From Microcoleus sp. AS-A8 (GTDB lineage Bacteria; Cyanobacteriota; Cyanobacteriia; Cyanobacteriales; Coleofasciculaceae), in the NCBI GenBank assembly GCA_039962225.1, contig JAMPKV010000038.1, positions 1 to 49,754 on the forward strand: a stretch of DNA of 49,754 nt, in the 5' to 3' direction. Every line of letters begins with the position of its first letter. Position 1 is the stretch's first letter. The translations under genes were made by a program, and so were the position numbers. The notes beneath the pieces are model-generated. The model was not told where the DNA came from. It worked only from the letters and a program-made list of their open reading frames with translations, and made no database searches. Positions 14,517 through 24,173 of this stretch are shown here, piece after piece.

Positions 14517-17500
14517 ATGAAAAAACGGCGGGCGCTGCTGATTGGGGTTCCTGAGTATCAAAATAAATCCATCCCAGATTTACCAGTTGTACGGCGAGAT
14601 GTGGCAAGCCTTGAACTGGTTTTGAAAAGATCTGGATTTGATGTGCGCTCACAAGGTATTGAGGACAAGTTTGATAGTGGGCGCAGCATGATCTGGGATA
14701 GTCTCCTACAGATATGCCAGAACGCAAAATCTGGAGAGATATTGCTCCTTTATTTTTCAGGGCATGGAGTGCATTACCAAGGTAAGGATTACCTTGTCCC
14801 CTCGGATGCAATTTTGGAACGACCTGGAGCATTCGCTCAATTTCTTGTTCCTTGCGATCTTTTGGATGACGTAGTTGACAAGTCAAAGGCGGAAACTATT
14901 GTCTTTTTCATTGATGCTTGTCGTGAGGGTCTTGATTTAGGAGTGAAGGGTCTTTCTCTAGTGAAGTGGGCTGATAGCCTGCAAAAGAAAGCTATGCAGC
15001 GTAATTTCCTCCGGGTATTTTCTTGCGGTCGCGGTCAGTTTAGCCGCTTCACAAAGGGTGAACAAGGATTCAGTCTCTTTACCCAGGCTTTAGTAGATAT
15101 TCTCGATCCAGAGCATCCAGCCCATGAGCTTGGCGACATCTTGAGAGCAGCTCAAGCCAGACTTGATGAGTTGGTGGAGGAACATGACATAAAGCACCGA
15201 CAGCAAATTTGTTACTTAACCGAGGATAGGGTAGACGCTTTACTGGCACAGGACATTCTCTCGCGAGTTATCCTCAAGGACACGCCTCTGGTAATAGCTG
15301 CAAGTCAGGCTGAAGAGCGTTGGCGTGTAGAAGTCTTGCACTCGCCTCTGTGGAGTGAGGAAAATACTGACACCGATGGCGCAATCGCTGAGCTTAAACA
15401 GCAGGTATATAGAATAGTCACTGCTTGTTGGCAACAATGGAGCCTTGCCCATGAAAAGTTTCAGCAAGATCCCTGGCGGGATGAATTATACCCAATCCGA
15501 ATTTTAAAGGCTCTTGAGTTGCTGGTGCTTCAGTCCGATCCACCTACTGAGCTTACTCCAGTTGAAAAAGCCCTAATTATTGCTGCTCCATTTGTTTGTG
15601 AAGCAGTACTGGCTAATGCCTTAGTGCAGGCGGTTGAATTCAAACTCGACCCCTTGTCTTTGGATGAAAATAATCCAGCAATTGGTTTCCAAATTGCTTT
15701 AGGGAAAGTGCATCGACTCCACCAACGATTAGTTACGAAAGCTCAGCAATTTACAAAACAGGGATGTGTGACAGAATGTGAGGCAGTGAAATCATGGTTG
15801 CTATATCGTTGCTTGCTTCGTACACCTGAAATCTGGCAGTTCCAGTTAGCAGGAGGTTATCTTTCTGTCAATTTTGCCAACGCGTTGGAAGAGGCAATTA
15901 GAAGTAAGTTTGGTTTTGGGACGACAACTTTGTCACCACCGATTCCCCTAGAAATTCTAACGGATTTGGGGCGCTCTCTTCTTGCAGAACCTGAAAGTAT
16001 TGACCGTTATGCTGCTAAGCAGCCGGTTGGATTTCTTAAAACACAGGTTGTCCGAGTAAAGATGCTTGGCTACCTCTTGAAACTAGCTGGATTGCTAGCT
16101 ATAGATGTGCGAACACTCTCAGATGTGTTAGTGGATAATATAGGTCTTGCTGACCGCCTGACAGATGAAGCAAATCGACTAACTCCTGAAGAGGTATGCA
16201 CTAAGATATCTGAATCTCTCTGGCTTAGAGCTGGAGCTGGCTATACACTTAGTGTGACCTGCCGTCATCCAGCACTAGATTTTGCACTACGCGAACATGT
16301 CGAGTACGCTAGCACAGTTCTTAACCATGTTCTTCGGAATAGGGATGAGAAACCTCACGCTTTGGAAGCGCTTTCGGGTTTACCATTACGCCTAACCACT
16401 GATGGTATTAAGCCAGAGAAAGGGAAAAATAGAGCTCCACTTTATAAAACACCCCATGTATATTTTCAACTAGCTCACGATGAAATTCGCGATTTGCTCA
16501 TGGGAGAACAGCTCTATGGCGATCCTGCCCTAGCTATCCGAGAACTATATCAAAATGCACTAGATGCCTGCCGCTATCGAGAAGCGCGGCATAAATATCT
16601 AAAACAGAAGTCCCTTGATGAATATCTGGATCATTCATGGGAGGGACATATCATCTTCACTCAGGGAATTGATGATGATGGGCGCTCCTATATTGAGTGC
16701 AAGGACAATGGAATTGGTATGGGATCTCAGCAGTTAACTCAGTGCTTCGCCCGTGCGGGTCGTCGCTTCTCCGATTTGCCGGAATTCATTAAAGAACAGG
16801 CTGAATGGCTGCAATGTTACCCACCTATCCGGCTGTACCCAAACAGTCAGTTTGGAATTGGTGTGTTCAGCTACTTTATGCTAGCTGAGGAGTTACTTGT
16901 GGAGACTTGTCAGCTTGAAAGCGATGGTCGGCCTGGAAAACGCTTGCGCGTCCACGTACCTGGTAGTAGTGGTCTTTTCCGAATACAAGAGTCGGGGTTG
17001 GGAACTGATTCAGGGACGCGGGTACGTCTTTACTTGAACAAAACTCACCTTAAAGGTAAAGGTCAGCTAATCTCTTGTATTGAAATACTGCGGAAGCTGT
17101 TGTGGGTAGCGGAGTTCCGAACTGAAGTCCAGCAGTTTGGCAGGTTAGAAGTATGGGAACCTGGACAACTGCGGCATCCTGATTATCCTCAGAGTTCCTG
17201 TCTCAAGGCAGCAGACACTGATATCTGGTGGGTGCCAGAGAAGAGTGAGTATTGGTATAAAGATAGTGGATGTATTTTGTCAGATGGACTTTGGACTGAG
17301 GAGTCTCAGCCCGGTTTTGTAGCAAACTTGCGCGGGAAACGCCGTCCCAAACTAACGGTGGATCGCAAAAATATTGTGCAGTGGGATCGTACCTGGGTCA
17401 GTGAGGCACTAAAGCAGAATTCAGAACCTTTACTAAACTGGCCTCATTTGGATCTTGAATGGCTGTGGAAGCTGGCACAAAAACATCCGCAAGTTGCTGA

Positions 17501-19103
17501 AAATGTAGTAGCAATGCTTTCGCAAAGGAAAGCAAATGTGAAATTAGGAATATGGGGTTACAGTGATGAAGTGCCAATTTCAGAGTTGGGATGCTTTGAA
17601 CATGATCGAAATCTACACTTCTTTAGACATGGATTAGGATTAGAGTTCCGGTTCCTCACCTACTACTTTCCTTGGTGGATACTTACTTATCGGGTCATTG
17701 CATGGGAACGTTGCGGATTAGTAAAGGTTTCAACGACATTCTTGGAAAGTCTACCCGCATCAATGAAGTTAGAATTGTGTCCGGTACCGCGAGCTGGTGA
17801 TGGTATTGCTCTCTCCCAAGATCTACATGGCTCGCTAATTCATTCTCTTCAGGATAATGTCCCGCCTGCTCATATAGTTTTGGCTACCGAACGACTAAAT
17901 GAACCTATAGCCTCAACAGTCAAACGACTTCAGCGATTTGTACCTTTGGGGTTGAAAATGCCGAGGGTAGTTCTAGAATCTCTTAATGAGAAAAGTGCCG
18001 ACGAAGAAGATTTGATTGCACTGTCAAGGAGAATAACGGAAAAGGATAAGTATCCTTGGATTGAGCAGCGAATATCTGCTGCCCATATTGTTCTAACGTC
18101 TGCACGGCTAGGCGAATCTGTGCCTGACATCATTAGACGACTCCGGAAATTTTTACCTTTAGGGTTAGAAGTAACACAGGTTAATTTGGAGACATTGGAC
18201 AAAGTTCCTGTAAATCAGGAAGATATCATTGCTCTTTCAAAAGAACTAGACGGAGAAGAAGCTTTATCTAGTGATCGGATATCTCCCGTTCAGATAGTTT
18301 TTGCTGCTAATCGGCTGAATGAGCCTATAGTTGAAACTCTTAAACGGCTAGAAAAATTTATACCCTTAGGTCTAGAATTACCTAAAGTACATTTAGAAAC
18401 ATTAGGTAACTTTCAGCCGAATCAGAAGGATTTGATTTCTCTTTCGGAAAAAATGGATGGAAAAAGGGCTTGGACTGAAGACCGGATACCTGTCGCTCAT
18501 ATAGTTCGATTGGCTGGGCAGCTAAATGAGCCTGTAGCTGATACTCTACAACGACTTCAGAAATTTTTACCCTTAGGACTAAAGTTGCCACAGGTAAATC
18601 TGAACTTTTTAGAAAATTTCACGATAGACCGTGAGGATGTAATCATCTTCTCAGAAGAGTTAGGCTCAGAGTATTCAAAGATCAGAAGTACATGGCTTGA
18701 AGATCGGCTGACTCCTGCCCACTTAATCACAACTGCTGTCAAGTTAAATAAAACTGTAGTTAATTCCTTGGAACGCTTTAAACGATTTGTACCTTTGGGG
18801 TTAGAGGTTCCAGAGATAGACTTACAGTCTCTAGAAGCTCTCATTTCAGATAAGAAGAACTTGATTTCACTCTCGAAAAACCTAAGTGAAAAGCCAGATA
18901 GTCCAAATGACATACTACAAGGTACCATTCACCCTACTCGCATAATTCTGGCTGCATTGGCTTTGGATGAGCCAGTAACAGAAACGCTAGAGCGATTTCG
19001 TCGTTTTGCACCAGTACTAGAGCTGACTTTACCCGAAGGAGAGCCAGAATCTTGGAAATTTTGTAATGACGAGAGTGAGCGCAGTGTTAACGGGGAACAG
19101 TAA
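14517..19103 (+). CDS. Giant caspase / Hsp90-type ATPase / repeat fusion protein
   Basis: The 1528-residue protein has three parts. Residues 1-240 form a C14 caspase-like protease, with catalytic His83 in SGHG and Cys135 in DACRE. About 240-630 is helical, perhaps the inactive-HD-like region of related proteins. About 655-950 is an Hsp90/GHKL ATPase, with Glu676 and Asn680 of ELYQNALDA, DNGIGM at 730-735 and FGIGVF at 779-784. From about 1112 to 1515 run five full repeats and one partial repeat of 68-74 residues. Each has an AHIV...RLNEP...TLxRLxxFxPLGLE...LSxxL pattern, perhaps small winged-helix units. Caspase-Hsp90 architectures are predicted conflict or programmed-death effectors in multicellular bacteria. 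Here the ATPase would sense or switch and the caspase would execute; that is inference. It is coupled to the small gene at 14211. Confidence 0.85.
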   Translation: MKKRRALLIGVPEYQNKSIPDLPVVRRDVASLELVLKRSGFDVRSQGIEDKFDSGRSMIWDSLLQICQNAKSGEILLLYFSGHGVHYQGKDYLVPSDAILERPGAFAQFLVPCDLLDDVVDKSKAETIVFFIDACREGLDLGVKGLSLVKWADSLQKKAMQRNFLRVFSCGRGQFSRFTKGEQGFSLFTQALVDILDPEHPAHELGDILRAAQARLDELVEEHDIKHRQQICYLTEDRVDALLAQDILSRVILKDTPLVIAASQAEERWRVEVLHSPLWSEENTDTDGAIAELKQQVYRIVTACWQQWSLAHEKFQQDPWRDELYPIRILKALELLVLQSDPPTELTPVEKALIIAAPFVCEAVLANALVQAVEFKLDPLSLDENNPAIGFQIALGKVHRLHQRLVTKAQQFTKQGCVTECEAVKSWLLYRCLLRTPEIWQFQLAGGYLSVNFANALEEAIRSKFGFGTTTLSPPIPLEILTDLGRSLLAEPESIDRYAAKQPVGFLKTQVVRVKMLGYLLKLAGLLAIDVRTLSDVLVDNIGLADRLTDEANRLTPEEVCTKISESLWLRAGAGYTLSVTCRHPALDFALREHVEYASTVLNHVLRNRDEKPHALEALSGLPLRLTTDGIKPEKGKNRAPLYKTPHVYFQLAHDEIRDLLMGEQLYGDPALAIRELYQNALDACRYREARHKYLKQKSLDEYLDHSWEGHIIFTQGIDDDGRSYIECKDNGIGMGSQQLTQCFARAGRRFSDLPEFIKEQAEWLQCYPPIRLYPNSQFGIGVFSYFMLAEELLVETCQLESDGRPGKRLRVHVPGSSGLFRIQESGLGTDSGTRVRLYLNKTHLKGKGQLISCIEILRKLLWVAEFRTEVQQFGRLEVWEPGQLRHPDYPQSSCLKAADTDIWWVPEKSEYWYKDSGCILSDGLWTEESQPGFVANLRGKRRPKLTVDRKNIVQWDRTWVSEALKQNSEPLLNWPHLDLEWLWKLAQKHPQVAENVVAMLSQRKANVKLGIWGYSDEVPISELGCFEHDRNLHFFRHGLGLEFRFLTYYFPWWILTYRVIAWERCGLVKVSTTFLESLPASMKLELCPVPRAGDGIALSQDLHGSLIHSLQDNVPPAHIVLATERLNEPIASTVKRLQRFVPLGLKMPRVVLESLNEKSADEEDLIALSRRITEKDKYPWIEQRISAAHIVLTSARLGESVPDIIRRLRKFLPLGLEVTQVNLETLDKVPVNQEDIIALSKELDGEEALSSDRISPVQIVFAANRLNEPIVETLKRLEKFIPLGLELPKVHLETLGNFQPNQKDLISLSEKMDGKRAWTEDRIPVAHIVRLAGQLNEPVADTLQRLQKFLPLGLKLPQVNLNFLENFTIDREDVIIFSEELGSEYSKIRSTWLEDRLTPAHLITTAVKLNKTVVNSLERFKRFVPLGLEVPEIDLQSLEALISDKKNLISLSKNLSEKPDSPNDILQGTIHPTRIILAALALDEPVTETLERFRRFAPVLELTLPEGEPESWKFCNDESERSVNGEQ
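17850..19060 (+). repeat. Protein repeat array in the caspase-Hsp90 gene
   Basis: Repeat units begin near 17850, 18070, 18277, 18482, 18706 and 18924; the sixth is truncated. DNA divergence between units is considerable, so the array is old compared with the TPR array at 9052. Confidence 0.75.
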
Positions 19104-19129
19104 AAATTTTAGGCGATCGCACTCCACCC

Positions 19130-20017
19130 TCAACGCCACAATCCCTTAATTTCCCGCCAAATGGGTGACTTCCCAGACTTAGAAACCGGATGAGTTAAAA
19201 CTCCCTGACTGGGACTAAATAAAAACGCCAGCATAAAAAATCCGAAGGCAACTAAAACAATCGCTGGCCCAGAAGGTAAATTGAAAAAATAACTCAAATA
19301 CATCCCGCTAATACTAGCAACAACCCCAATTGCCGAACCCAACATCATCATCTGGTGCAATCGACTGACTAATAAATAAGCCGTTGCTCCCGGAGTAATC
19401 AGCATGGCTAGGACTAGGATGACACCCACAGCTTTGAGACTGGCAACAATCGTCAAAGCAATCAAAATCATTAAACCAAAATTCAGTAAATTGATAGGTA
19501 AACCAGCCGCTTGGGCACCGATAGGGTCAAAGGTATAAAACATCAATTCTTTATACAAAAGTGCAACAATCGCTAAAACAATGACTGTAATAATTGCTGT
19601 ATTAATAACCTCTTGAGACGAAACACTGAGGATATTCCCAAACAGAAAGTGATTCAGGTCAATTTTATTATCTTTCTGAACAACAGTAATTAAAGTGATA
19701 CCCAAGGCAAAAAAGGCAGAAAAAACAATGCCCATTGCCGCATCTTCTTTAATTTGCGATCGCGTCCTAATCCAAGTAATCACCATCGTGCTGACAACAC
19801 CCGCGATAAACGCTCCCACAAAAATATCGGCACCCACAATAAACGCGATCGCAAGTCCCGGCAACACCGAATGACTAATCGCATCTCCCAGCAACGCCAA
19901 CCGCTGCACCATCAAATAGCTGCCAACCGAAGCGCACACAATACCAACCAAAACGGCGACTATTAGCGATCGCTGCATGAATCCATATTGCAGCGGTTCA
20001 ATTAGAGTTTCGAGCAT
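19130..20017 (-). CDS. Metal ABC transporter permease (Mn/Zn type)
   Basis: This 295-residue inner-membrane protein of the ZnuB/MntB (ABC-3) family has about eight hydrophobic helices. It carries the family motifs GDAISHSVLPGLAIAF near the N-terminus and VGVILVLAMLITPGATA near residue 210. It forms the channel for a divalent metal. It lies 56 bp downstream of the ATPase gene on the same strand, with the solute-binding protein divergent at 21223. It converges with the caspase-Hsp90 gene, with stops 26 bp apart. Metal specificity is judged from the binding protein; Mn is favoured. Confidence 0.92.
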   Translation of the reverse strand: MLETLIEPLQYGFMQRSLIVAVLVGIVCASVGSYLMVQRLALLGDAISHSVLPGLAIAFIVGADIFVGAFIAGVVSTMVITWIRTRSQIKEDAAMGIVFSAFFALGITLITVVQKDNKIDLNHFLFGNILSVSSQEVINTAIITVIVLAIVALLYKELMFYTFDPIGAQAAGLPINLLNFGLMILIALTIVASLKAVGVILVLAMLITPGATAYLLVSRLHQMMMLGSAIGVVASISGMYLSYFFNLPSGPAIVLVAFGFFMLAFLFSPSQGVLTHPVSKSGKSPIWREIKGLWR

Positions 20018-20073
20018 AAACAGTTATTTGATTCGCTGTTGAGTTCAAGAGTGAAGAGAGTATTGAATCAACC

Positions 20074-20886
20074 TTAAGCCGCTGCATTCTCCGAAAAGAA
20101 CACCACCTGCCCCCCATAAGCACGCTGCAAATTCTCCGAACTCAGCACCTCTTGACGCGAACCACTAGCAATTAACTCTCGATTCAACAAAATCAAATCA
20201 TCAAAATTAGTAATCGCTTGCCCTAAATCATGATTAACAACTACCAAGGTTTTGCCAGCGTCAGCAAGTTCGTGAAATATATCAAAAATCACAGCTTCGG
20301 TTTTCTTATCAATCCCCACTAACGGCTCATCAAAGCAGAAAATCTCCGCTTCTTCCGTTAACGCCCGTGCCAAGAAGACACGCTGTTGCTGTCCTCCCGA
20401 TAGCTGTCCAATGGGGCGAGATCGAAACTCACTCATCCCCACCCGTGCCAAAGCCTCTGCCGCCAAACGCCTGGATACTGTGGAAAAGCGGCGAAACCAT
20501 CCCGTCTTCCGTACTCGCCCCATCATCACCACATCCCACACGGTTGCGGGGTAAGTCCAATCAATTTGCGATCGCTGCGGCACATACGCGACTTTTTCCA
20601 ACTGCTCCATCAAGGGTTGCCCCTGATACATCGCTGTCCCGCTTGTTGCGGGAATTAAGCCCAACATGGCTTTGATTAGGGTACTTTTACCCGCACCATT
20701 AGGCCCAATAACTCCCGTCAGCTTACCAGGCTGGATGTCACAATTGATATTTTTTAGCGCCTCTACCATACGGTACTGCACACCAAGTTGCTGTATGGTT
20801 ACAGTTTTGAGCTGTGACCTACAATTATCTCCGCATTCATAGTCTCTAAGCATCGAATCGACCTTCCGGAAAGTGGCAGTTGTCAT
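20074..20886 (-). CDS. Metal ABC transporter ATP-binding protein (Mn/Zn type)
   Basis: This 270-residue ATPase powers the metal importer. It has Walker A GPNGAGKST, the signature LSGGQQQR, Walker B IFCFDEP and an H-loop in VVVNHDL. The start at 20886 (MTTATFRKVD) is chosen because AGGAAGG precedes it. The open frame continues upstream to 21096, but that part overlaps the divergent gene's control region and is not ABC-like. It forms an operon with the permease at 19130. Confidence 0.93.
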   Translation of the reverse strand: MTTATFRKVDSMLRDYECGDNCRSQLKTVTIQQLGVQYRMVEALKNINCDIQPGKLTGVIGPNGAGKSTLIKAMLGLIPATSGTAMYQGQPLMEQLEKVAYVPQRSQIDWTYPATVWDVVMMGRVRKTGWFRRFSTVSRRLAAEALARVGMSEFRSRPIGQLSGGQQQRVFLARALTEEAEIFCFDEPLVGIDKKTEAVIFDIFHELADAGKTLVVVNHDLGQAITNFDDLILLNRELIASGSRQEVLSSENLQRAYGGQVVFFSENAAA

Positions 20887-21222
20887 GGTGGAGCCTTCCT
20901 GGGAGCGAAATATGAAACAATTGTGAAAATATCGTAACGTGAAAAATGAAAAGAATATGAAAATAAATGTATCAACGCTATGAACGTGAACCCTCACTCT
21001 GAAGGAAGAAAGCAGACATTCTTGAAGAAGGCAGAAGGCAGCGGAGTTCATACGAGGAAGCAGAAGGCAAAAGGTTTTGTTTACAAGGGGATTCAAACCC
21101 CTCCTGAACAGGAGTCAGTGAAGATTGTTCACTCTTGGCTTGATAGCCTTACTCCTTGCAGTCGTGGGTTCATGTCGAAGGGATTCATAAAAGCCTTCTG
21201 CTTCTGTCCTCTGCCTTTTTTT
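20887..21222. promoter_or_regulatory. Divergent control region of the metal ABC importer, with an inserted inverted-repeat element
   Basis: Next to the ATPase start there are TGAAA motifs at 20913, 20924, 20940, 20947 and 20958, possible sites for a metal-responsive regulator. From 21043 an imperfect inverted-repeat element begins (GGAGTTCA at 21043-21050, TGAACTCC at 21224-21231). It is rich in AGAAGGC and GCCTTCTGC-type strings and separates the promoter side from the lipoprotein gene. Confidence 0.5.
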
Positions 21223-21231
21223 GTGAACTCC
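21043..21231. repeat. About 189-bp inverted-repeat element at the 5' end of the binding-protein gene
   Basis: The ends are GGAGTTCA and TGAACTCC. The inner arms carry CAGAAGGC against GCCTTCTG. It is open in frame with the solute-binding protein, so it either provides an artificial leader or the current GTG start at its right end. Confidence 0.55.
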
Positions 21232-22260
21232 TCACCACTACGCCCTTCGAGCTATCCTCCCCTAGTCAGTAGCAACGCTTCACGCCAACGCTATGGGTGG
21301 TTAGCCGTTACAGGTCTTATGCTTGGCTTTTTAATCAGTGGATGTAACTCCACTAAGAGCAAGCCAATCGGTTCTGAGCAATCCGATCAGCCTCAAGTCG
21401 TTTCTACCAGCACGATTATCACAGACTGGACGGAGCAAGTGGGGGGAGACGAGATTCAACTGAAGGGTATCCTAAAACCAGGTGCAGACCCCCATGTTTA
21501 TGAACCTGTGCCCATGGATAGTCAGGTGTTGGAAGAGGCCGATCTAATTCTCTACAACGGCTACAATCTGGAGCCAGGGCTGATTAAGCTGATGAATTCT
21601 GCGGGGGTGAAGGCGAAGAAGTTGGCGGTTGGGGAAGTCGTTCAGCCGTTAGATTTTAACTACAACGGGAAACGAGCGCCTGATCCTCATGTTTGGGGTG
21701 ATGCCAAAAATGCGATCGCGATGGTGAATGCAATTCGCGATCAGTTAATCGAACTTTCACCCGAAGATAAACAGAAGTTTACCCAGAATGCAGCACAACT
21801 TACGGCTCAATTGCAGCAGATTGATGTTTGGATCACTCAGCAAATTCAAACCATTCCAGAAAAGCAGCGCAAACTTGTAACCACACATGATGCGTTTCAA
21901 TACTATGCTCGTGCCTACAGTATACCCGTTGCAGGTACCCTAATTGGCATCAGTACCGAAGAACAACCCAGCGCCCAAACTGTGAAACGGTTGTCCGATT
22001 CTGTAAAAGCGGTGGGCGTACCCGCCATTTTTGCCGAAACCACCATTAACCCAGCTCTGATTAAAACCGTCGCCCAGGAAGCTGGGGTAAAACTCGCGTC
22101 ACAAGAACTCTACTCTGACTCTATTGGCGCACCAGGGGGGGAGGGGGATAGCTACGTCAAAATGATGGTGGCGAATACTCGCACCATTGTAGAAGCGCTG
22201 GGCGGTCAGTACAGAGCTTTCGAGGCTGTCCAAAAGCCAAAAACAACTTCTAAGCGATGA
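21223..22260 (+). CDS. Metal ABC transporter substrate-binding lipoprotein (cluster A-I, probably Mn)
   Basis: This is the periplasmic metal receptor of the importer. A signal (LAVTGLMLGFLISGC) ends in a lipobox Cys about 42 residues from the GTG start. Likely metal ligands are His of DPHVYEP, His of DPHVWG, Glu of FAETTINP and Asp of LYSDSIG. The His-His-Glu-Asp set, with no His-rich loop, matches Mn-type MntC/PsaA more than ZnuA. The frame is open back to ATG 20980, but that leader is mostly an inverted-repeat element. The start is therefore uncertain, and none of the candidates (20980, 21172, 21223) has a good ribosome site. It is divergent from the ATPase and permease genes. Confidence 0.88.
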   Translation: MNSSPLRPSSYPPLVSSNASRQRYGWLAVTGLMLGFLISGCNSTKSKPIGSEQSDQPQVVSTSTIITDWTEQVGGDEIQLKGILKPGADPHVYEPVPMDSQVLEEADLILYNGYNLEPGLIKLMNSAGVKAKKLAVGEVVQPLDFNYNGKRAPDPHVWGDAKNAIAMVNAIRDQLIELSPEDKQKFTQNAAQLTAQLQQIDVWITQQIQTIPEKQRKLVTTHDAFQYYARAYSIPVAGTLIGISTEEQPSAQTVKRLSDSVKAVGVPAIFAETTINPALIKTVAQEAGVKLASQELYSDSIGAPGGEGDSYVKMMVANTRTIVEALGGQYRAFEAVQKPKTTSKR

Positions 22261-22364
22261 GCTTGCCCTCAAACGCTGTTTTTCCAAAAATTAAACTCTT
22301 TGATTTTTCTCAATATCATAAGATCTTAATAAAAGTGAACAAATAGCGGCTGGAAGCTAAACCA

Positions 22365-23051
22365 ATGGCTGTCAACTACTCAGATATAGATATTGCACCG
22401 TTAATTGATCACGCCCTGCTCAATCCAGCAGCAACACCCGAACAAGTGGAAAAGTGTTGCGGCGAGGCAGACCGATTTAACTTCGCCACGGTGTGTATCT
22501 ACCCAGTTTATGTGAAGCAAGCCACTGAGTTGCTTCGCGGCAAGACACCGAAAGTCTGTACAGTCATTGGTTTTCCCACAGGGGCAACAACACCAGCCGC
22601 CAAGCTTTATGAAGCACAAGAGGCCGTGGAAAATGGAGCAACGGAACTCGACGTGGTGATTCACATTGGTGGCTTGAAGGCGGGAAAAACGAACGAAATC
22701 TACCGAGAAATTGCCCAAATTTGTGAGACAACGGGTCAAACCGTAAAAGCGATATTAGAAACTGCCCTCTTGACAGATGCTCAGAAGCGCCTCGCTGCGG
22801 AAATATGTATGGACGCAGGAGTGCAATTTCTGAAAACGAGTACTGGCTGGAATGGAGGTGCAACCGTGGCGGATATCCGACTTTTGAAAAAAGTGACACA
22901 AGGACAAATTGGCATTAAGGCAGCAGGAGGTATACGGACACTAGAGCAAGCTTTTGAGTTAGTTCAAGCAGGAGCGACGCGTCTGGGTACATCTCGCGGG
23001 CCTGATTTACTCCGACAGCGCGATACGCTGGAAAAGGACGATGGAGAATAG
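22365..23051 (+). CDS. deoC: Deoxyribose-phosphate aldolase
   Basis: DeoC cleaves 2-deoxyribose-5-phosphate to glyceraldehyde-3-phosphate and acetaldehyde. The 228-residue TIM-barrel protein shows the Schiff-base lysine in [10 protein letters not shown], and the family motifs [28 protein letters not shown] and KAAGGIRT. The length fits the family. It lies about 100 bp upstream of recO on the same strand, a pairing found in other cyanobacteria. Confidence 0.96.
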   Translation: MAVNYSDIDIAPLIDHALLNPAATPEQVEKCCGEADRFNFATVCIYPVYVKQATELLRGKTPKVCTVIGFPTGATTPAAKLYEAQEAVENGATELDVVIHIGGLKAGKTNEIYREIAQICETTGQTVKAILETALLTDAQKRLAAEICMDAGVQFLKTSTGWNGGATVADIRLLKKVTQGQIGIKAAGGIRTLEQAFELVQAGATRLGTSRGPDLLRQRDTLEKDDGE

Positions 23052-23088
23052 GTGAGCGCGTTAACAGGTTGGCAAGGAAAGCCAATTG

Positions 23089-23130
23089 AACCTTCAAGCT
23101 TCAACCTTTAAGCTTCAACCTTCAAGCTTC
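23089..23130 (+). repeat. Three 14-bp tandem repeats between deoC and recO
   Basis: There are three adjacent units of AACCTTCAAGCTTC (the second has TTTA for TTCA). They are of the same length class as the tandem pair before secG at 12302. Confidence 0.85.
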
Positions 23131-23150
23131 AACCCTCTGACCCAGGAGCG

Positions 23151-24110
23151 ATGAGCCGAACCTACAAAGCCACTGGTATTATTCTTAAATGTATGCCGCT
23201 TGGGGAAGCGGACAAACTGGTCACGATTTTGACGCGGGAGTTGGGTCTGATCCGAGCGGTCGCACCAGGCGCTCGCAAGCAGAACTCGAAATTGGGTGGC
23301 AGAAGTGGTTTGTTTGTCGTCAATGATCTGTTGTTGGCGAAGGGGCGATCGCTCGATAAAATTACTCAGGCAGAAACCCTGGAGTCTTACCCAGGATTGA
23401 GTAAAACTTTAGGAAAACTGGCCGCCAGTCAATACTTGGCAGAAGTCGTTCTCTGTCATGCTTTAAGTGAGCAGCCACAGGAGGAACTGTACGAGCTACT
23501 TAACGAACATTTGCGGCGTCTGGAGTGTTTGCCGCATACCAGCGATCGCCAAGCGCTCCTATTGAGCGCCGATCCTAATTCAGAGGCATCCTCGGTACTG
23601 GCTCACTTATCACACGGAGTTTTTCATCTGCTGGCGTTGGCAGGCATCGCGCCCCAAGTTCGAGTTTGTTGTGTTACCCAAGACTTCCTCCAACCGGATT
23701 TTACCGACCCGGATTGGCGAGTTGGTTTTAGTGTTGACGCCGGTGGTACAGTCAGCTTAGCGGCCAAGGCATTGGAGGGTGAGCGATTTAAGCGTTCCGT
23801 GCTAGTCAGGAAAGTTGAGCCTCAAGCCCAGGGGGACGACTCGATGGATGTCCCGACTACACCGCCTCCTAGAGTGAATATGAAACTAGATGCGATCGAG
23901 TTAACGCTGCTTCAACAGCTAGCGGAGGCGGATTTACCACAACTGACGGCGATTTTACCAGAGTCACTGACAAACCTGTTGCATCCGGAATCCATCAATG
24001 AGGCTTGGGTAAAAGTAGAGCGAGTTTTACGAGAGTATGTCCAATATCACTATGGTCGAGCGATTCGCTCAGCGGCGTTAGTTGATGCCCTCTCTATTCC
24101 CGATTTTTGA
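23151..24110 (+). CDS. recO: DNA repair protein RecO
   Basis: RecO helps load RecA in the RecFOR recombination-repair pathway. The 319-residue protein begins with the typical N-terminal OB-fold sequence ([40 protein letters not shown]). A helical domain with [13 protein letters not shown] and a C-terminal YVQYHYGR follow. It is longer than many RecO proteins because of a linker around residues 215-245. AGGAG 5 nt before the ATG supports the start. It follows deoC. Confidence 0.94.
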   Translation: MSRTYKATGIILKCMPLGEADKLVTILTRELGLIRAVAPGARKQNSKLGGRSGLFVVNDLLLAKGRSLDKITQAETLESYPGLSKTLGKLAASQYLAEVVLCHALSEQPQEELYELLNEHLRRLECLPHTSDRQALLLSADPNSEASSVLAHLSHGVFHLLALAGIAPQVRVCCVTQDFLQPDFTDPDWRVGFSVDAGGTVSLAAKALEGERFKRSVLVRKVEPQAQGDDSMDVPTTPPPRVNMKLDAIELTLLQQLAEADLPQLTAILPESLTNLLHPESINEAWVKVERVLREYVQYHYGRAIRSAALVDALSIPDF

Positions 24111-24173
24111 GATTCACTCATTCATAAAAAAGTCTAGTCCATATGAATTTTATTCATCACCTAAACAAGAAGA

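Noticed and set aside
20887-21096. 70-residue N-terminal extension of the metal ABC ATPase
   Set aside because: Hydrophobic, Phe/Ser-rich sequence unlike ABC proteins, coded by the divergent promoter; a good ribosome site supports the start at 20886.
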